Positions 46,309 to 56,361 are shown, counted from the stretch's first letter. The stretch is DNA of 57,947 nt from Terriglobales bacterium (GCA_021372245.1 JAJFUV010000037.1:1-57947), one strand, 5' to 3'. Notes: a model not told the origin generated them from the letters alone. Numbers and translations are program-made.

Positions 46309-47670
46309 ATGCGCACCGCTATCGTGTTCACCGCACTGCTTTGCGCCGCCGGTTTCTCCGCCGAGCGCCAGATCACTTTCAGGCCGCTCAACCACACGCT
46401 CGACAACAACGACAACTTCTCGCGCGAGGACCGCTACCTCTGTTACGACACGCGCGAGACGCGCGGCGCGGGCAATGGCTGCTCGACCAGCATCATGAAA
46501 GTGGAAATCGCGACGGGTAAGGAGAGCATCGTATATGAGCCCAAGCCCATCATCTTAGGACCCGTGGATGCGGCGCCGGGCGTGATCGCGGCTTCGTACA
46601 ATCCGGTGGCGGACGAGATCATCTTCATCCATGGCCCGCTGGTGAGTGAGACCAAGCAGATCGGCTTTTACGGAAAGACGAACCGGCGAGGCGCGGTGGT
46701 GGCGGCCTCGGGCGGCCCGGCGCGATTCCTGGACCTGCGCGACGTCGTCAACGAACCCACCACGCCGGGCGCGCATCGCGGTGGCACGCACCGGCACGAG
46801 TATTCCCCCGACGGGAAGCGCATCGGATTCACTTACGACGACCACCTGCTCACCGATTACGGGCGCACCGTCGGCATGATGATGGCCAGCCCGAAGGCAC
46901 CGAAGGGCGTAACGCACTGGGCGGCCATCCTGGTCCCCATCGCCCCTATGGGCAAGGCCAAACCGGGCGAACTCGAATTCGCAGGCTTCGACTCCTGGGT
47001 AGGCGAGAAAGGCCTGATGCGCGCTTTCATCGGCAAGGTCAAGGAGCCTGACGGAAGCTACACCAATTCGCTGTTCGTGGTAGACATTCCGGAAGATATA
47101 GACATCACGACGTCATTCTCCGGCAGCCGCACACGCTACATGGCGCCGCCGAAAGGCGTTCGCGTGCGCCGCTTGACGCACGCATGGGCGTCCGGCATCG
47201 CACGCGGCTCGCGGGACGGCAAGCGCATCGCTTATTTCGCCAAGGACGCCAGCGGTGTGAGCCAGGTATTCCTGATCGACGCCTATGGTTCGGATGAGAA
47301 CCCGAATGCCGCCATGCGTCCGCTGCAGGCGACCTTCTTCAAGGGCGGTACGAAGAGTGGCCTGCGGTGGCATCCTTCCGGCAACACGGTCTCCGTCGCA
47401 ACCGACAACGGCATCGCCGCCGTCTGCGTGCAACCGGGGCTGCGGTTCGGCAAGGTTCACTTCCTGACGCGGCACGGCACCGGCCTGCCGGAGGCGGAAG
47501 CGCCCGCGTGGTCGAACAGCGGCAAGCTGATCGCTTTCAACCGGCGCATGCCGGCCAAGAATGCGCAAGGCATTGTGACGCGCGATTTCAGCGGCCGCGA
47601 TTTCCTGCAGATCTTCGTCGCGGATTTCCCCGACGCGAACAACAATGGCATCGCGGACCCGATCGAGTAA
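46309..47670 (+). CDS. DUF3748 (YidR-like) secreted protein
   Basis: About 453 residues from ATG 46309, with a signal peptide (MRTAIVFTALLCAAGFSA) then QITFRPLNHTLDNNDNFS, the start of the DUF3748/YidR family. This family has a TolB-like propeller with tandem YSPDGKRIGF- and SRDGKRIAYF-type blades. A more distal in-frame start at 46189 adds 40 residues without a leader and is less likely. The role of YidR proteins is unknown. The gene lies alone and ends 5 nt before the convergent sugar transferase. Confidence 0.82.
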   Translation: MRTAIVFTALLCAAGFSAERQITFRPLNHTLDNNDNFSREDRYLCYDTRETRGAGNGCSTSIMKVEIATGKESIVYEPKPIILGPVDAAPGVIAASYNPVADEIIFIHGPLVSETKQIGFYGKTNRRGAVVAASGGPARFLDLRDVVNEPTTPGAHRGGTHRHEYSPDGKRIGFTYDDHLLTDYGRTVGMMMASPKAPKGVTHWAAILVPIAPMGKAKPGELEFAGFDSWVGEKGLMRAFIGKVKEPDGSYTNSLFVVDIPEDIDITTSFSGSRTRYMAPPKGVRVRRLTHAWASGIARGSRDGKRIAYFAKDASGVSQVFLIDAYGSDENPNAAMRPLQATFFKGGTKSGLRWHPSGNTVSVATDNGIAAVCVQPGLRFGKVHFLTRHGTGLPEAEAPAWSNSGKLIAFNRRMPAKNAQGIVTRDFSGRDFLQIFVADFPDANNNGIADPIE

Positions 47671-47675
47671 GGAAC

Positions 47676-48374
47676 TCAGTAAGCGCCGCGCATTCCCAGA
47701 ACCACAGGAACGGTCTTGAGGAGGATCTTCGTGTCCAGCCAGAGGGACGCATTGCGGATGTAGTACGAATCCAGCGCAACGCGGCGTGCGTAGTTGGTGT
47801 CGTTGCGCCCCGAAACTTGCCAGAGCCCCGTCAATCCGGGCCGCACCCGTGTGTAGAGTGCGAAGGCGGAACCGTACTTGGCGCTCTCCTCGCTTACGAT
47901 GGGACGCGGTCCCACCATGCTCATATCCCCGCGCAGCACATTCCAGATCTGCGGCAGTTCATCGAGGCTGGTCTTGCGAAGCAGCCGGCCCACGCGCGTC
48001 ACACGCGGGTCGTTCTTCAACTTGTGAGTGAGTTCCCATTCCCGGACGAGCGAGGAATTTCGATCGAGATAGCGAGTGAGAATCTCGTCGCTGCCGGCGA
48101 TCATGGAACGGAATTTCCAGAGGCGAAAGGTCTTGCCGCCTTTGCCCACCCGCGTGTGCGCGAAAAGGACACCGCCACGGCTGTCGAGCACGATGGCCAA
48201 GGCAATCAGGATGCCCAACGGCAAGGCTGCCAGCGCCAGGCAGATAGTGAAGATGATGTCGAACATGCGCTTGAGACGCTGTGGATTCGGAAGCATCAAG
48301 CCGGTGGCTGCCATGAGCTCGGGAAACAGTTCTGGCTCCGCGAAGGCGAAGGGTATCGTCTCCGGAGCTTTCAT
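47676..48374 (-). CDS. Undecaprenyl-phosphate sugar phosphotransferase (WcaJ/ExoY type)
   Basis: This enzyme transfers a sugar-1-phosphate onto undecaprenyl phosphate, the first step of repeat-unit synthesis. One membrane helix ([25 protein letters not shown]) is followed by the conserved catalytic region ([48 protein letters not shown]). It lacks the four extra helices of long WcaJ proteins. The start is uncertain: 48374 and 48407 are ATGs, and a TTG at 48446 is also in frame. It is the last gene of the exopolysaccharide operon. Confidence 0.93.
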   Translation of the reverse strand: MKAPETIPFAFAEPELFPELMAATGLMLPNPQRLKRMFDIIFTICLALAALPLGILIALAIVLDSRGGVLFAHTRVGKGGKTFRLWKFRSMIAGSDEILTRYLDRNSSLVREWELTHKLKNDPRVTRVGRLLRKTSLDELPQIWNVLRGDMSMVGPRPIVSEESAKYGSAFALYTRVRPGLTGLWQVSGRNDTNYARRVALDSYYIRNASLWLDTKILLKTVPVVLGMRGAY

Positions 48375-48393
48375 ACCGGACTCAGGCTGCTTT

Positions 48394-49503
48394 TCACCGG
48401 GCGGCATTTCGCAAGACGGATTCGTAAACCGCGGCTGTACGCTCAATCATCGCATCCAACCGGAACCGGACCTCGTAAGTGAGACGCGCTGCCGTTCCCA
48501 ACCGTCTCCTCCGGTCCGCGTCTTCAATTAGCTCGCCAAGGGCGTTGGAGAGCGCTATCGGATCCTTGCGCGGAACCAGGATCCCATTACTACCATTATC
48601 CAATGCTTCGCCGACTCCGCCGACATCGGAAGCGATGATCGCGAGGCCGGCACGCATGGCTTCCAGGACGCTGCGCGGAAAAGCCTCAGCTCGGGAACTG
48701 AGGACGAAGATCTGCGAGCGCGCGAGCAACGCCGCCGGATCGGCCGAGTAACCAAGAAACCGGATCCGATCGGCGATCCGCGCCGCCTGGGCGCGCGCGT
48801 GAATCGAGTGCCGTAAGGGCCCGTCGCCCACCAAGTCGAGCCGCCAGTCGAGGTTCGCCAAGCGCGACAAGGCATCGATGAGCGTGGCGTGGTCCTTAGG
48901 ATGATCCAAGCGAGCCACCGAGATGAGACGAACGGGTGCGCCGCCTGCCACCGCGCGCAACTCCGGACCGACATCCCGGACGCCGTTGTAAACGACGACG
49001 AGTTGCTCAGGACGGGCCAGCCGCTTGTCGATCGCCACCTGCTTCTCATGCTCGCAGACGCATATGATGACTCGGGCTTGTCGCGCCGCGATCCTCTCGG
49101 CGGCAGCGAACACCTGCCGCTTGAGGGGAGGAAAGCGGTCGCCGGCAGGCCAGCCGTGTGGCGTGTAGACGGCCGGTATGCCCAACCGGGCGCAAACGGC
49201 ACGGCCGATCCAACCGGCTTTGGCTGTGTGCGTGGAAACGATGTCGGGACGAAATTCCGCCAGTGCGTTCGAGAGCTCCCGGAAGGCTTTCCAATCCAGG
49301 ATGGGATGCACGGCGCGCCTGAGAAACGAGAGCGGGCGATACGGCACCCCCGCCTGTTCCAGTTGATCCGTCACCGGCCCAACGCCGCCGAGGAACACCT
49401 CCGCCTGGTGGCCCCGAGCCATCATCTCGCGCGCTAGGTCGCGCACGTGGATGCTGGCGCCGCCCACTGCGTCGGACCTCGTGATCACATAGGCGATCCT
49501 CAC
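48394..49503 (-). CDS. Glycosyltransferase family 4
   Basis: This 369-aa GT-B fold enzyme has the family-4 C-terminal motif EAFPRSVLEAMRAGLAIIASDVGGVGEAL with the donor-binding Glu residues. The N-terminus has GGASIHVRDL. It would add a sugar to the lipid-linked repeat unit in the cytoplasm. Its ATG overlaps the upstream methyltransferase stop by 4 nt, indicating translational coupling. Confidence 0.93.
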   Translation of the reverse strand: MRIAYVITRSDAVGGASIHVRDLAREMMARGHQAEVFLGGVGPVTDQLEQAGVPYRPLSFLRRAVHPILDWKAFRELSNALAEFRPDIVSTHTAKAGWIGRAVCARLGIPAVYTPHGWPAGDRFPPLKRQVFAAAERIAARQARVIICVCEHEKQVAIDKRLARPEQLVVVYNGVRDVGPELRAVAGGAPVRLISVARLDHPKDHATLIDALSRLANLDWRLDLVGDGPLRHSIHARAQAARIADRIRFLGYSADPAALLARSQIFVLSSRAEAFPRSVLEAMRAGLAIIASDVGGVGEALDNGSNGILVPRKDPIALSNALGELIEDADRRRRLGTAARLTYEVRFRLDAMIERTAAVYESVLRNAAR

Positions 49504-50258
49504 GCGTCTCTCCTGTGGCTGACGATCACCAGGAAGGCCAGTTTGCGGAAGATGGCCCGGGCGACATCCGGCGCCAGTGGCAAGTCGAGCAAACGCGCCA
49601 ACGGGGCGCGCCAGGGACGGTCCCGCAGCCGGAAGCGAATGTAATCGGCTTCGCGGAACTCATTATCGAAATACTTCCCGTACGTTTGAATGATCTCCCA
49701 GCGCGTGCGGTAGTGCGTGTATTTGTCAATCCAGGCGAGCTTTCCCTCGGCCCAACGACGCGTGGTCGGTGCCTGCTCTTTCCACGTGCCGGCGCCGAGC
49801 AAACGCAACAGCCAGGTGTAATAGAACCGCGCGCGTGAGCCCTTGGCGAACCAGTGCGAGAAGGGAATGCCGATGTGGCCTTCCCTCCAGACGTCCCGCG
49901 ACGGGAAGATGCTGAGCGCGGTTCCGCCCGGCCGCAGCACCCGGTGGATCTCCCCGAGCGTCCTGTCCAGATCCGCCACATGTTCCATCACCTGGTTGTT
50001 CACCACAAGGTCGAAGCTGGCGTCCCCGAAGGGAATCGTCCCTTCAGCGCTTTCCATTACATACGTGCCGAGCAGGCCCCGAGCCGCGGCTTCCTCGCGC
50101 GTGTTCGAGCCGGCATAATAGACGTCGCACCCGCGCATGTCCAAACCGATGGCGCGAGCGGCCGAGAGCAGTTCCCCCGCCCCGCACCCGAAGTCGAGCA
50201 TGGCCGCTCCGGGAAAGCGCCGGGCGAAGTCAAGGACGAACCGGTTGGTCACGTCCAT
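49500..50258 (-). CDS. Class I SAM-dependent methyltransferase
   Basis: This 252-aa protein has the SAM-binding motif MLDFGCGAGELL (about 20-31), an acidic FDLVVNNQVMEHV and LRPGGTALSIF. It probably O-methylates a sugar or other part of the polysaccharide or lipid carrier, judging by its position between glycosyltransferases. It overlaps the next gene by 4 nt and the previous glycosyltransferase by 10 nt. Confidence 0.88.
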   Translation of the reverse strand: MDVTNRFVLDFARRFPGAAMLDFGCGAGELLSAARAIGLDMRGCDVYYAGSNTREEAAARGLLGTYVMESAEGTIPFGDASFDLVVNNQVMEHVADLDRTLGEIHRVLRPGGTALSIFPSRDVWREGHIGIPFSHWFAKGSRARFYYTWLLRLLGAGTWKEQAPTTRRWAEGKLAWIDKYTHYRTRWEIIQTYGKYFDNEFREADYIRFRLRDRPWRAPLARLLDLPLAPDVARAIFRKLAFLVIVSHRRDA

Positions 50259-51400
50259 GGCGGCCCGTCCTGCGCTTGATGCGCGCGTTCGAGCAAGTCG
50301 CGGTAGCAGCGCTCCCAGGCGTCCGTGACGGCGTGTATGTCGAAAAGCGCGAGGGCCCGCGCGCGGGCGCCTTCCGCCATGCGTTCGCGTTCGCTTGCTT
50401 CCAGAGACTCTACGCGCGTCATCGCAGTCGCCAGCGCCTCAGCGTCGCCGACGGGCACCACGAAACCCGTCTGGCCTTCGGAGACGGCTTCGCTCGCGCC
50501 GCCGGCGCTGGTTGACACGGCGATGAGGCCGCTCGCGGCGGCTTCGAGCAACACCATCGGCAACCCTTCGACCACCGAACTGAGCACGAGGCCGTCGGAG
50601 GCGTTCATGAGCGCGGCGACATCGGACCGGGCGCCGAGCCAACGAACGTTCAGGTTGATCGCGGCGGCCAGATCGCGCAACTCGCCGGTCTGCGGACCGG
50701 CCCCAGCCACCACCAGCACGCTGCCGCGCCCATGCAGCGCGCCGAAGGCGCGGAGCATGGTTGGATAGTCCTTCTTCCACATCAGGCGCCCGGCGGCGAG
50801 CCACACAAAAGCATCGCCTACGCGCAGTTCGCCCCGCATGGCGGCGCCGCGTTCCGGATCCGGACGGAACACGTGGCAATCGACGCCGTTCGGGATCACG
50901 CGAAGCTTCGCACGCCGGACGGCTTTGCAGGCGACGTGCCGCGCAGCCACCGCTTCACACACGGCCACAACCCGATCGGCAAGCCAGCCGCTGATGCGAT
51001 AGGCGGTATCACGCGCGCGTGTGCCGGTTCGATGCTGCCCGCTCTCCGATGCGCTGTGCAGCGTCGAAATGACGACCGGCACGGGAACAAACAGCCGCGC
51101 TACCCGCGCCAGGATGTTGGCATGGAACAGGTGGCTATTAAGGACCTGCGGGCGGAAGCGCACCAGGAACCGGATCAGTCTCCACAAGCCCCGCGGATCC
51201 GCCACGCCCGGGCTCATCCGAAGGGAAAATACTTCGACGCCCACGTCGCTCAGATCAGCTTTGTAAGCGCTGGGCACGGTGAGCGAGATCACCGCCGTTT
51301 TGTACCCGCGCCGCGCAAGTTCGACAGCCAGCGACACCACCTGTGCCTCGGCGCCGCCCCGGTCGAGGCTGGTCGTAAGCAGCGCGATGTGCGGTTTCAT
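50249..51400 (-). CDS. Glycosyltransferase family 4
   Basis: This 383-aa GT-B enzyme starts MKPHIALLTTSLDRGGAEAQ, where the GGAE motif is typical, and has IPNGVDCHVFRP and the C-terminal EGLPMVLLEAAASG donor-site motif. The start at 51400 overlaps the preceding gene's stop in an ATGA junction. It belongs to the exopolysaccharide operon and has the same fold as its two neighbours, but differs from them in sequence. Confidence 0.92.
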   Translation of the reverse strand: MKPHIALLTTSLDRGGAEAQVVSLAVELARRGYKTAVISLTVPSAYKADLSDVGVEVFSLRMSPGVADPRGLWRLIRFLVRFRPQVLNSHLFHANILARVARLFVPVPVVISTLHSASESGQHRTGTRARDTAYRISGWLADRVVAVCEAVAARHVACKAVRRAKLRVIPNGVDCHVFRPDPERGAAMRGELRVGDAFVWLAAGRLMWKKDYPTMLRAFGALHGRGSVLVVAGAGPQTGELRDLAAAINLNVRWLGARSDVAALMNASDGLVLSSVVEGLPMVLLEAAASGLIAVSTSAGGASEAVSEGQTGFVVPVGDAEALATAMTRVESLEASERERMAEGARARALALFDIHAVTDAWERCYRDLLERAHQAQDGPPWT

Positions 51401-52506
51401 GCCGCACCTCCGCACAACCGCTCGAACAGGCGCGCGTAGGACTCTATCATGACCGCCGAGTCGAACCGGTGCGCACGCTTCCTGGCCTGCACGCTCATCT
51501 GGCGCAATCGTTCTGGATTGCTCGCCAGTTCCACAATCGCCTTCGAGACGGCCTCCACGTCCCTGGGCGGCGCCAGCACACCCGTAACGCCCTCCTCGAC
51601 CAGTTCGCTCACCCCGCCCACCGCCGTCGCCACCACAGGCAGCCCTGCGGCCATGGCCTCGATGACAGCCACCGGGACGCCCTCCCAGTCCGACGCCAGA
51701 GCGAAGATGTCGCAAGCCGAGAGCAACTCCGCCACGTCTTGGCAGAGTCCCAAGAAGCGTATACGCTCGGAGATGCCGAGGCTCGATGCCAGTTCGCGGC
51801 ACTCGGTGAGCAGCGTCCCTTCGCCCGCCATAACCAGATAACCTGACGGCAACCGGGGGAGCGCCCGCGCAAACGCCCGGATCAGCCCTTGCGGATTCTT
51901 TTGCGCTTCGAATCGCGCTAGCGAAACGATGAGCAGGTCTGCCGAGCGGAAGCCCTGCGCCCGCCGCCAGGAGTCTCGCGCCCCAGGCTGAAATCCATTT
52001 TCGACCTCTGTCCCGTTGTAGATGACGGCACCCGGATCGCGGCCATACGTTTCCCGGAACGACCGAGCCACCTCGTCCGAAATCGCGACAGGTACCGCGC
52101 CGGCGCGAAACGCGACGCGGTGAACCATGCGTCCGGCCAGTTCCACCTCGCGCCCGGCCAGGTTGTGTACGGTATGCACAACACGACCGCGCCGGGCCAG
52201 CATCCACGCGGGCATCACGTATCGCAGCACGTACGAATGCGTGTGGATGATGGACGGGCGCACCTCCCGGATGACACGCGCCAAGCGCGTCCACATTCGC
52301 GGGTCGAAGCCGCGCCGCTTGCCGAGATGAAAGACCGGCACACCGTGCGCTTCCAACTCCGCTTCAAAACCTCCCGGGAAGGCGTCATAGAGAGACACGA
52401 CGGCGGGCTTGAAGCGGGTACGCTCCAGGCCGCAGGCAAGCGACACGGCTACGCGCTCGGCTCCCGCGCGCCGCAGACTGGCCAGCACTTCCAGCACGGC
52501 GATCAT
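51397..52506 (-). CDS. Glycosyltransferase family 4
   Basis: This 369-aa GT-B enzyme starts MIAVLEVLASLRRAGAERVAV and has VIYNGTEVENGF and the donor-site motif WEGVPVAVIEAMAAG. The start at 52506 overlaps the upstream Wzy-like gene's stop by 4 nt, and its own stop overlaps the next ATG by 4 nt, so translation is probably continuous through the operon. Acceptor and donor sugars are unknown. Confidence 0.92.
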   Translation of the reverse strand: MIAVLEVLASLRRAGAERVAVSLACGLERTRFKPAVVSLYDAFPGGFEAELEAHGVPVFHLGKRRGFDPRMWTRLARVIREVRPSIIHTHSYVLRYVMPAWMLARRGRVVHTVHNLAGREVELAGRMVHRVAFRAGAVPVAISDEVARSFRETYGRDPGAVIYNGTEVENGFQPGARDSWRRAQGFRSADLLIVSLARFEAQKNPQGLIRAFARALPRLPSGYLVMAGEGTLLTECRELASSLGISERIRFLGLCQDVAELLSACDIFALASDWEGVPVAVIEAMAAGLPVVATAVGGVSELVEEGVTGVLAPPRDVEAVSKAIVELASNPERLRQMSVQARKRAHRFDSAVMIESYARLFERLCGGAA

Positions 52507-53705
52507 GCCCGCTCCTTTTCCGGCCGGTCGAAAGCCGTCGCCCAAACCGCGAGGATCAGCCCAATCAGCAGCCACGTCGGCTTGCGATGCTCCCAGGTGA
52601 GCGTAGACACGCCGATCGCCCAGACGAGCAATGTGGTCAGCCACAGGGCTCGCTCAGGCGCCCGCAGCATCCAGATGAAGGCCGCCAAGGCCGCGAGCAG
52701 CAGCCCGAAACAGGCTGCACCCGTCAGCCCGGTTTCGACGGCCACGGAAAGGAACGTGTTATGCGCGGTGTACTGGTGCCCCGGAACGGATGGACGGCCC
52801 AGCCACGGGTAGACCGCGTCGGGATAGGCGCCCGCGCCGATTCCCTTCAACGGGTGACGCTTGAAGACCTTCAGCCCGGCTTTCCAGATCTGGGTACGGT
52901 TGTGTAGCGTCGTGCCTCGCGTGATTTCGGTGTGGAGTGTCGCCAAGCGCTCGCGGGAAGCGGACGGTGCCAGCCACAGCGCGCCCAAAACCAAGGTCCC
53001 AAGCATTGCGATGCTGAAGACCCGCTGGGTGGGTGCCGACTCTCGCCACGTGAAAACCGCGTGCAGGAAACTCGCTGCCGTGGCCACCAGCGCCATGCGT
53101 GAAGCCGTCAGCAGCACTGCGGCGACTGTGAGCAGACCGGAGAGCCAGACCAGCCACCTCCACGCGCGGCCACAGCGCGGAGCCAGGTAGAGCGCCATGG
53201 GGACTGCCAGCGCAAGGGTGAGCCCCAGGTCGTTCGGATCGAATCCGGCGGTCGCGTAACGCCGGTAATAGGTCTGCTGATTACGCGCGTAACGGAGGAT
53301 CGTGAGCAGCGAGGAAAGCGCGGCACCGTACACATAACAGCGCATCAGCCACCACTGGCGCGCCTGGGAGCGGCAGAATTCCCAGATCAGCCAGAGCATC
53401 AGAAACAACTGCGCAAGCGTAGTAAAGCGCGCGGCGGTCGACGCCGGAGTGACGCTCCAGAAGTACGTAGCACCGCTCCAGAGGACGAAACAGGCGGCCA
53501 GCAGCAGTCCCGCATTCGGGCGTCGCATCGAACGTCGCGCCGCAACGGCGGCCAGGCCCGCCACAAGGCAAAGCCCGCCGATCACACGGGTCAACGTGCC
53601 AAATCCGGCCAGCATGACGACCTTCTCGATCGGCAACGAGAACACCATCGCGCACACCAACACCCACGCCAGGCGGTCGGTCAGGGAGATGGCCCGCGCT
53701 TTCAT
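52503..53705 (-). CDS. O-antigen polymerase/ligase-like membrane protein (Wzy/WaaL family)
   Basis: This 400-aa protein has ten to twelve membrane helices and a large loop with GIGAGAYPDAVYPW, HNTFLSVAVETG and nearby Arg residues, as in Wzy/WaaL-type polymerases. It would polymerise or ligate lipid-linked repeat units on the outer face of the inner membrane. It overlaps both neighbours by 4 nt. Confidence 0.88.
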   Translation of the reverse strand: MKARAISLTDRLAWVLVCAMVFSLPIEKVVMLAGFGTLTRVIGGLCLVAGLAAVAARRSMRRPNAGLLLAACFVLWSGATYFWSVTPASTAARFTTLAQLFLMLWLIWEFCRSQARQWWLMRCYVYGAALSSLLTILRYARNQQTYYRRYATAGFDPNDLGLTLALAVPMALYLAPRCGRAWRWLVWLSGLLTVAAVLLTASRMALVATAASFLHAVFTWRESAPTQRVFSIAMLGTLVLGALWLAPSASRERLATLHTEITRGTTLHNRTQIWKAGLKVFKRHPLKGIGAGAYPDAVYPWLGRPSVPGHQYTAHNTFLSVAVETGLTGAACFGLLLAALAAFIWMLRAPERALWLTTLLVWAIGVSTLTWEHRKPTWLLIGLILAVWATAFDRPEKERA

Positions 53706-54922
53706 CCGGTCTCCCCCATCCTCGCCAGCGCACGCCTCAGAATGAGGGCTTCCCCGGCAAGCTGCACCAGCCAGGCTCCAGCCAACGCGAGCGCGGCGCC
53801 ATTCAGCCCGAACTTCGGCACCAGGAACCAACTCCCAACGGCCGAGGTTGCCGCCACCATCATTAGTAGCGGTGCCTGCGCCGCGTAAACCCGCGCGCCG
53901 GTGATGACATAGCCCAGCAGGATAGCGGCGTAGCTGAGCACACCGGCGCACATCATCCAGACCAGCAGGTCGGCGTAACTCGCGTACGCGGGCCGATAGA
54001 CTAGTCGCAGCACCAGGTTCCCCACGGCCAGCGCGACCAGGACTCCGCTCACGCCCAGCGCGCCGGCGACGGCCATGAGTTGCCAGGTCAGCCGGAGGAA
54101 CCGCCCGGTCTCGTTCGCGGAATAGTAGCGCGCCAGGCGGGGCATGGCGGACTGCCCAAGGGCGTTTGCCGCCGTGGATCCGACAGTCAGGAAGGAGGCC
54201 ACCGCCGCGAATGCGCCGAGTTGTGCGGCTCCGAACCGTGCTCCAATCGCGTAGCGCGGAAGGTTGACGGTCAGCGAAGCCAGCATCAGTACCAGACCCA
54301 AAGGCAGAGCCTGGCGCAGGATCGCGTACTCTCCGTCGAAGTCAGTCCCCGGCGGTTCTCGCCGCGCCTGCGAAACCGGGTAGTCGTGGAGGAACAGCAC
54401 TATCAGCCGGCCGGCTGCCAGCGCCGCCAGTGCCGCCACCAGGCTGTGCGTGAGCCACAGCGCGATGCCGAGCGCCGTCGCCGAAAGCAGCCCGCGCGCC
54501 GCCATGGAACGGGCGATCTGATCCATCCGCTCCCGGCGCTGCATCAGGCCGTAATAGATATCACTGAATTGGTCTGCGCCGAGCGCTACGCTCAACAACC
54601 CGATGGCCGCGGGAACGGGCCGCACGTATCCGAAGACTAAAGCCGCGGCGGCAGCGGCTCCCAGTCCCAGAAGCGTGGTTGCGACCCGCACAGCGAAGTA
54701 ATTCCCGAACGTGTGATGCCGCTCGACGTCGCCCACCAACACCGAACGCAAATTCAGGTGCGAGAACATGGCGATGGGCGTGACGACGGCCAGGGCCAGG
54801 GCGTACTGGCCCAGCATAACGCTGTCGCCTAGTTTGGCGAGCAGGCTTAGGATCAGCCACTGGCTGGCGGCGAACGCCACGTTGCCGGCGAGCGTGGCGG
54901 CGAAGTTGGCGCGCAGGGACAA
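53702..54922 (-). CDS. Oligosaccharide flippase (Wzx-like)
   Basis: This 406-aa MOP-family membrane protein has about twelve hydrophobic helices and no soluble domain. It would flip undecaprenyl-linked units across the membrane. It is the first gene of the minus-strand operon. The start used is TTG at 54922; the coding frame stays open upstream, and AGAGAGGA lies about 50 nt away, so the true N-terminus could be a little longer. A TAGAAT in the 54923-55127 gap may be its -10. Confidence 0.85.
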   Translation of the reverse strand: MSLRANFAATLAGNVAFAASQWLILSLLAKLGDSVMLGQYALALAVVTPIAMFSHLNLRSVLVGDVERHHTFGNYFAVRVATTLLGLGAAAAAALVFGYVRPVPAAIGLLSVALGADQFSDIYYGLMQRRERMDQIARSMAARGLLSATALGIALWLTHSLVAALAALAAGRLIVLFLHDYPVSQARREPPGTDFDGEYAILRQALPLGLVLMLASLTVNLPRYAIGARFGAAQLGAFAAVASFLTVGSTAANALGQSAMPRLARYYSANETGRFLRLTWQLMAVAGALGVSGVLVALAVGNLVLRLVYRPAYASYADLLVWMMCAGVLSYAAILLGYVITGARVYAAQAPLLMMVAATSAVGSWFLVPKFGLNGAALALAGAWLVQLAGEALILRRALARMGETG

Positions 54923-55127
54923 ACCGGCCGCCCCGAGCGTAGGCGTATCGTTCGCGATCCGAGGTTCCTCTCTTTTTAGACTATTCTAATGCCGACGCCG
55001 CGCGGCACTCCAGCACCCCGGACGGATCGGCGAGATGTTGAAGATAAAGGGGCCTGCACTCTTGAGTTCCGAATCCGCGCGGGTCTACGATGGATCATGG
55101 CCGCGGCGCGGCCGACAGCACTTCCCC

Positions 55128-56351
55128 ATGCCGCAAGACATCAAAGACGGCGATGCGCCTACCTCTCCTGCCCCGCAATACTATGTCTGGAAAGCCGAAG
55201 GGAAGCCCATCGCGATCCGGTTGTCTTACGATGTGGTGGACCGCCTGCAGGTGGAGGTGATGCAGGGCTTCGGCGCCGTGCCCAAACGGGGCGCCGAGGT
55301 GGGTGGGGTACTGTTGGGCAGTTCGACCGGAGACGGGGACATCGAGGTCACGATCGACGATTACGCCCTCGTGCCTTGCGAGCATCGTCACGGGCCGTCC
55401 TTCCTGCTCTCGGATACCGACCGCGAACAGTTCGCCGCCGCTGCCGCGAAGTGGCAGCGTGGGAACAGATTGGACCGTTATGCGATCGGCTATTTTCGCA
55501 GCAACACTCGCCCCGAATTCAGCCTGAGCGATGACGATCTGGCACTCTGGAATGAGTTCTTGCCGGATTCCTCGACCATCGCGCTTCTGGTCAAACCCTT
55601 CGCCACCAAGGCGTGCCAGGCGGGATTCTTCTTCAAGGAACAGGGCCAGGTTCGTGTCGAGCCGCCGCACGAAATCTTCCCGTTCCGTCGCCAGGATCTA
55701 GGCGGCGGCGCGCCGCCTAGAAGCGCCCCAGCGCCCTTCGGCCAAGCCCAAGCTGCCCCAGCCAGGGAGGCAACTGCACCACGCGAGAGGATCTTCCAGG
55801 CAGCCGACTCCGGAGGGACACCGCCGCGCCCCGTGCCCATACGAACGTTCGGCCGCTTCGCGGTCGCCTCGCCCGGCCCTTCCCCCGTCGAAGAACACGC
55901 GGCACAGAAGGCCCCCGTGCCCCAACCGGCCGTCACCCAGCCCTTACCTCCCGCATCGCGTCGCACCCGGCGTCGCGTGCCGCTTCCGCTGGCGTTCATC
56001 TTTCTCCTGCTGGGCGTGCTGTTAGGATTCCAGGCCGCGCTACAAATGAGGCCTGCGCCGCAACCGGCTTCTGTCGAGGACGCCGTCCGCCTGGGCCTTT
56101 CCATCAAGCAGCGCGGCGACAACATCCAGTTGACCTGGAACCGGGGCTCGCCGTTGATTCTGACCGCGCAACGAGCCAGGTTGACCATCTTTGATGGGGA
56201 CGCGCAACAGGCGACGGATCTGGACTCCGCCACTCTGCGTAGCGGCAGCGTCATCTACAGGCACATCACCCGCGCGGTGCGTTTCCGTCTGGAGGTGTTC
56301 GTGCCGAGCGGCAACTCAGTCGTCGAAGCCGCGGAGTGGATCGCGCCTTAA
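55128..56351 (+). CDS. MPN/JAB-fold membrane protein, apparently lacking metal ligands
   Basis: About 407 residues from ATG 55128 (an alternative ATG at 55035 adds 31). The first 175 residues form an MPN-like domain: GAEVGGVLLG (E57) and AIGYFRSNTR (121-128), then FSLSDDD. JAMM peptidases need an HxH there, and this copy has R/N instead, so it is probably not a metallopeptidase. A Pro/Ala-rich linker, one transmembrane helix (LPLAFIFLLLGVLLGFQAAL) and a small C-terminal beta domain follow. It is divergent from the exopolysaccharide operon. Function is unknown. Confidence 0.75.
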   Translation: MPQDIKDGDAPTSPAPQYYVWKAEGKPIAIRLSYDVVDRLQVEVMQGFGAVPKRGAEVGGVLLGSSTGDGDIEVTIDDYALVPCEHRHGPSFLLSDTDREQFAAAAAKWQRGNRLDRYAIGYFRSNTRPEFSLSDDDLALWNEFLPDSSTIALLVKPFATKACQAGFFFKEQGQVRVEPPHEIFPFRRQDLGGGAPPRSAPAPFGQAQAAPAREATAPRERIFQAADSGGTPPRPVPIRTFGRFAVASPGPSPVEEHAAQKAPVPQPAVTQPLPPASRRTRRRVPLPLAFIFLLLGVLLGFQAALQMRPAPQPASVEDAVRLGLSIKQRGDNIQLTWNRGSPLILTAQRARLTIFDGDAQQATDLDSATLRSGSVIYRHITRAVRFRLEVFVPSGNSVVEAAEWIAP

Positions 56352-56361
56352 GCCGGCAGCC

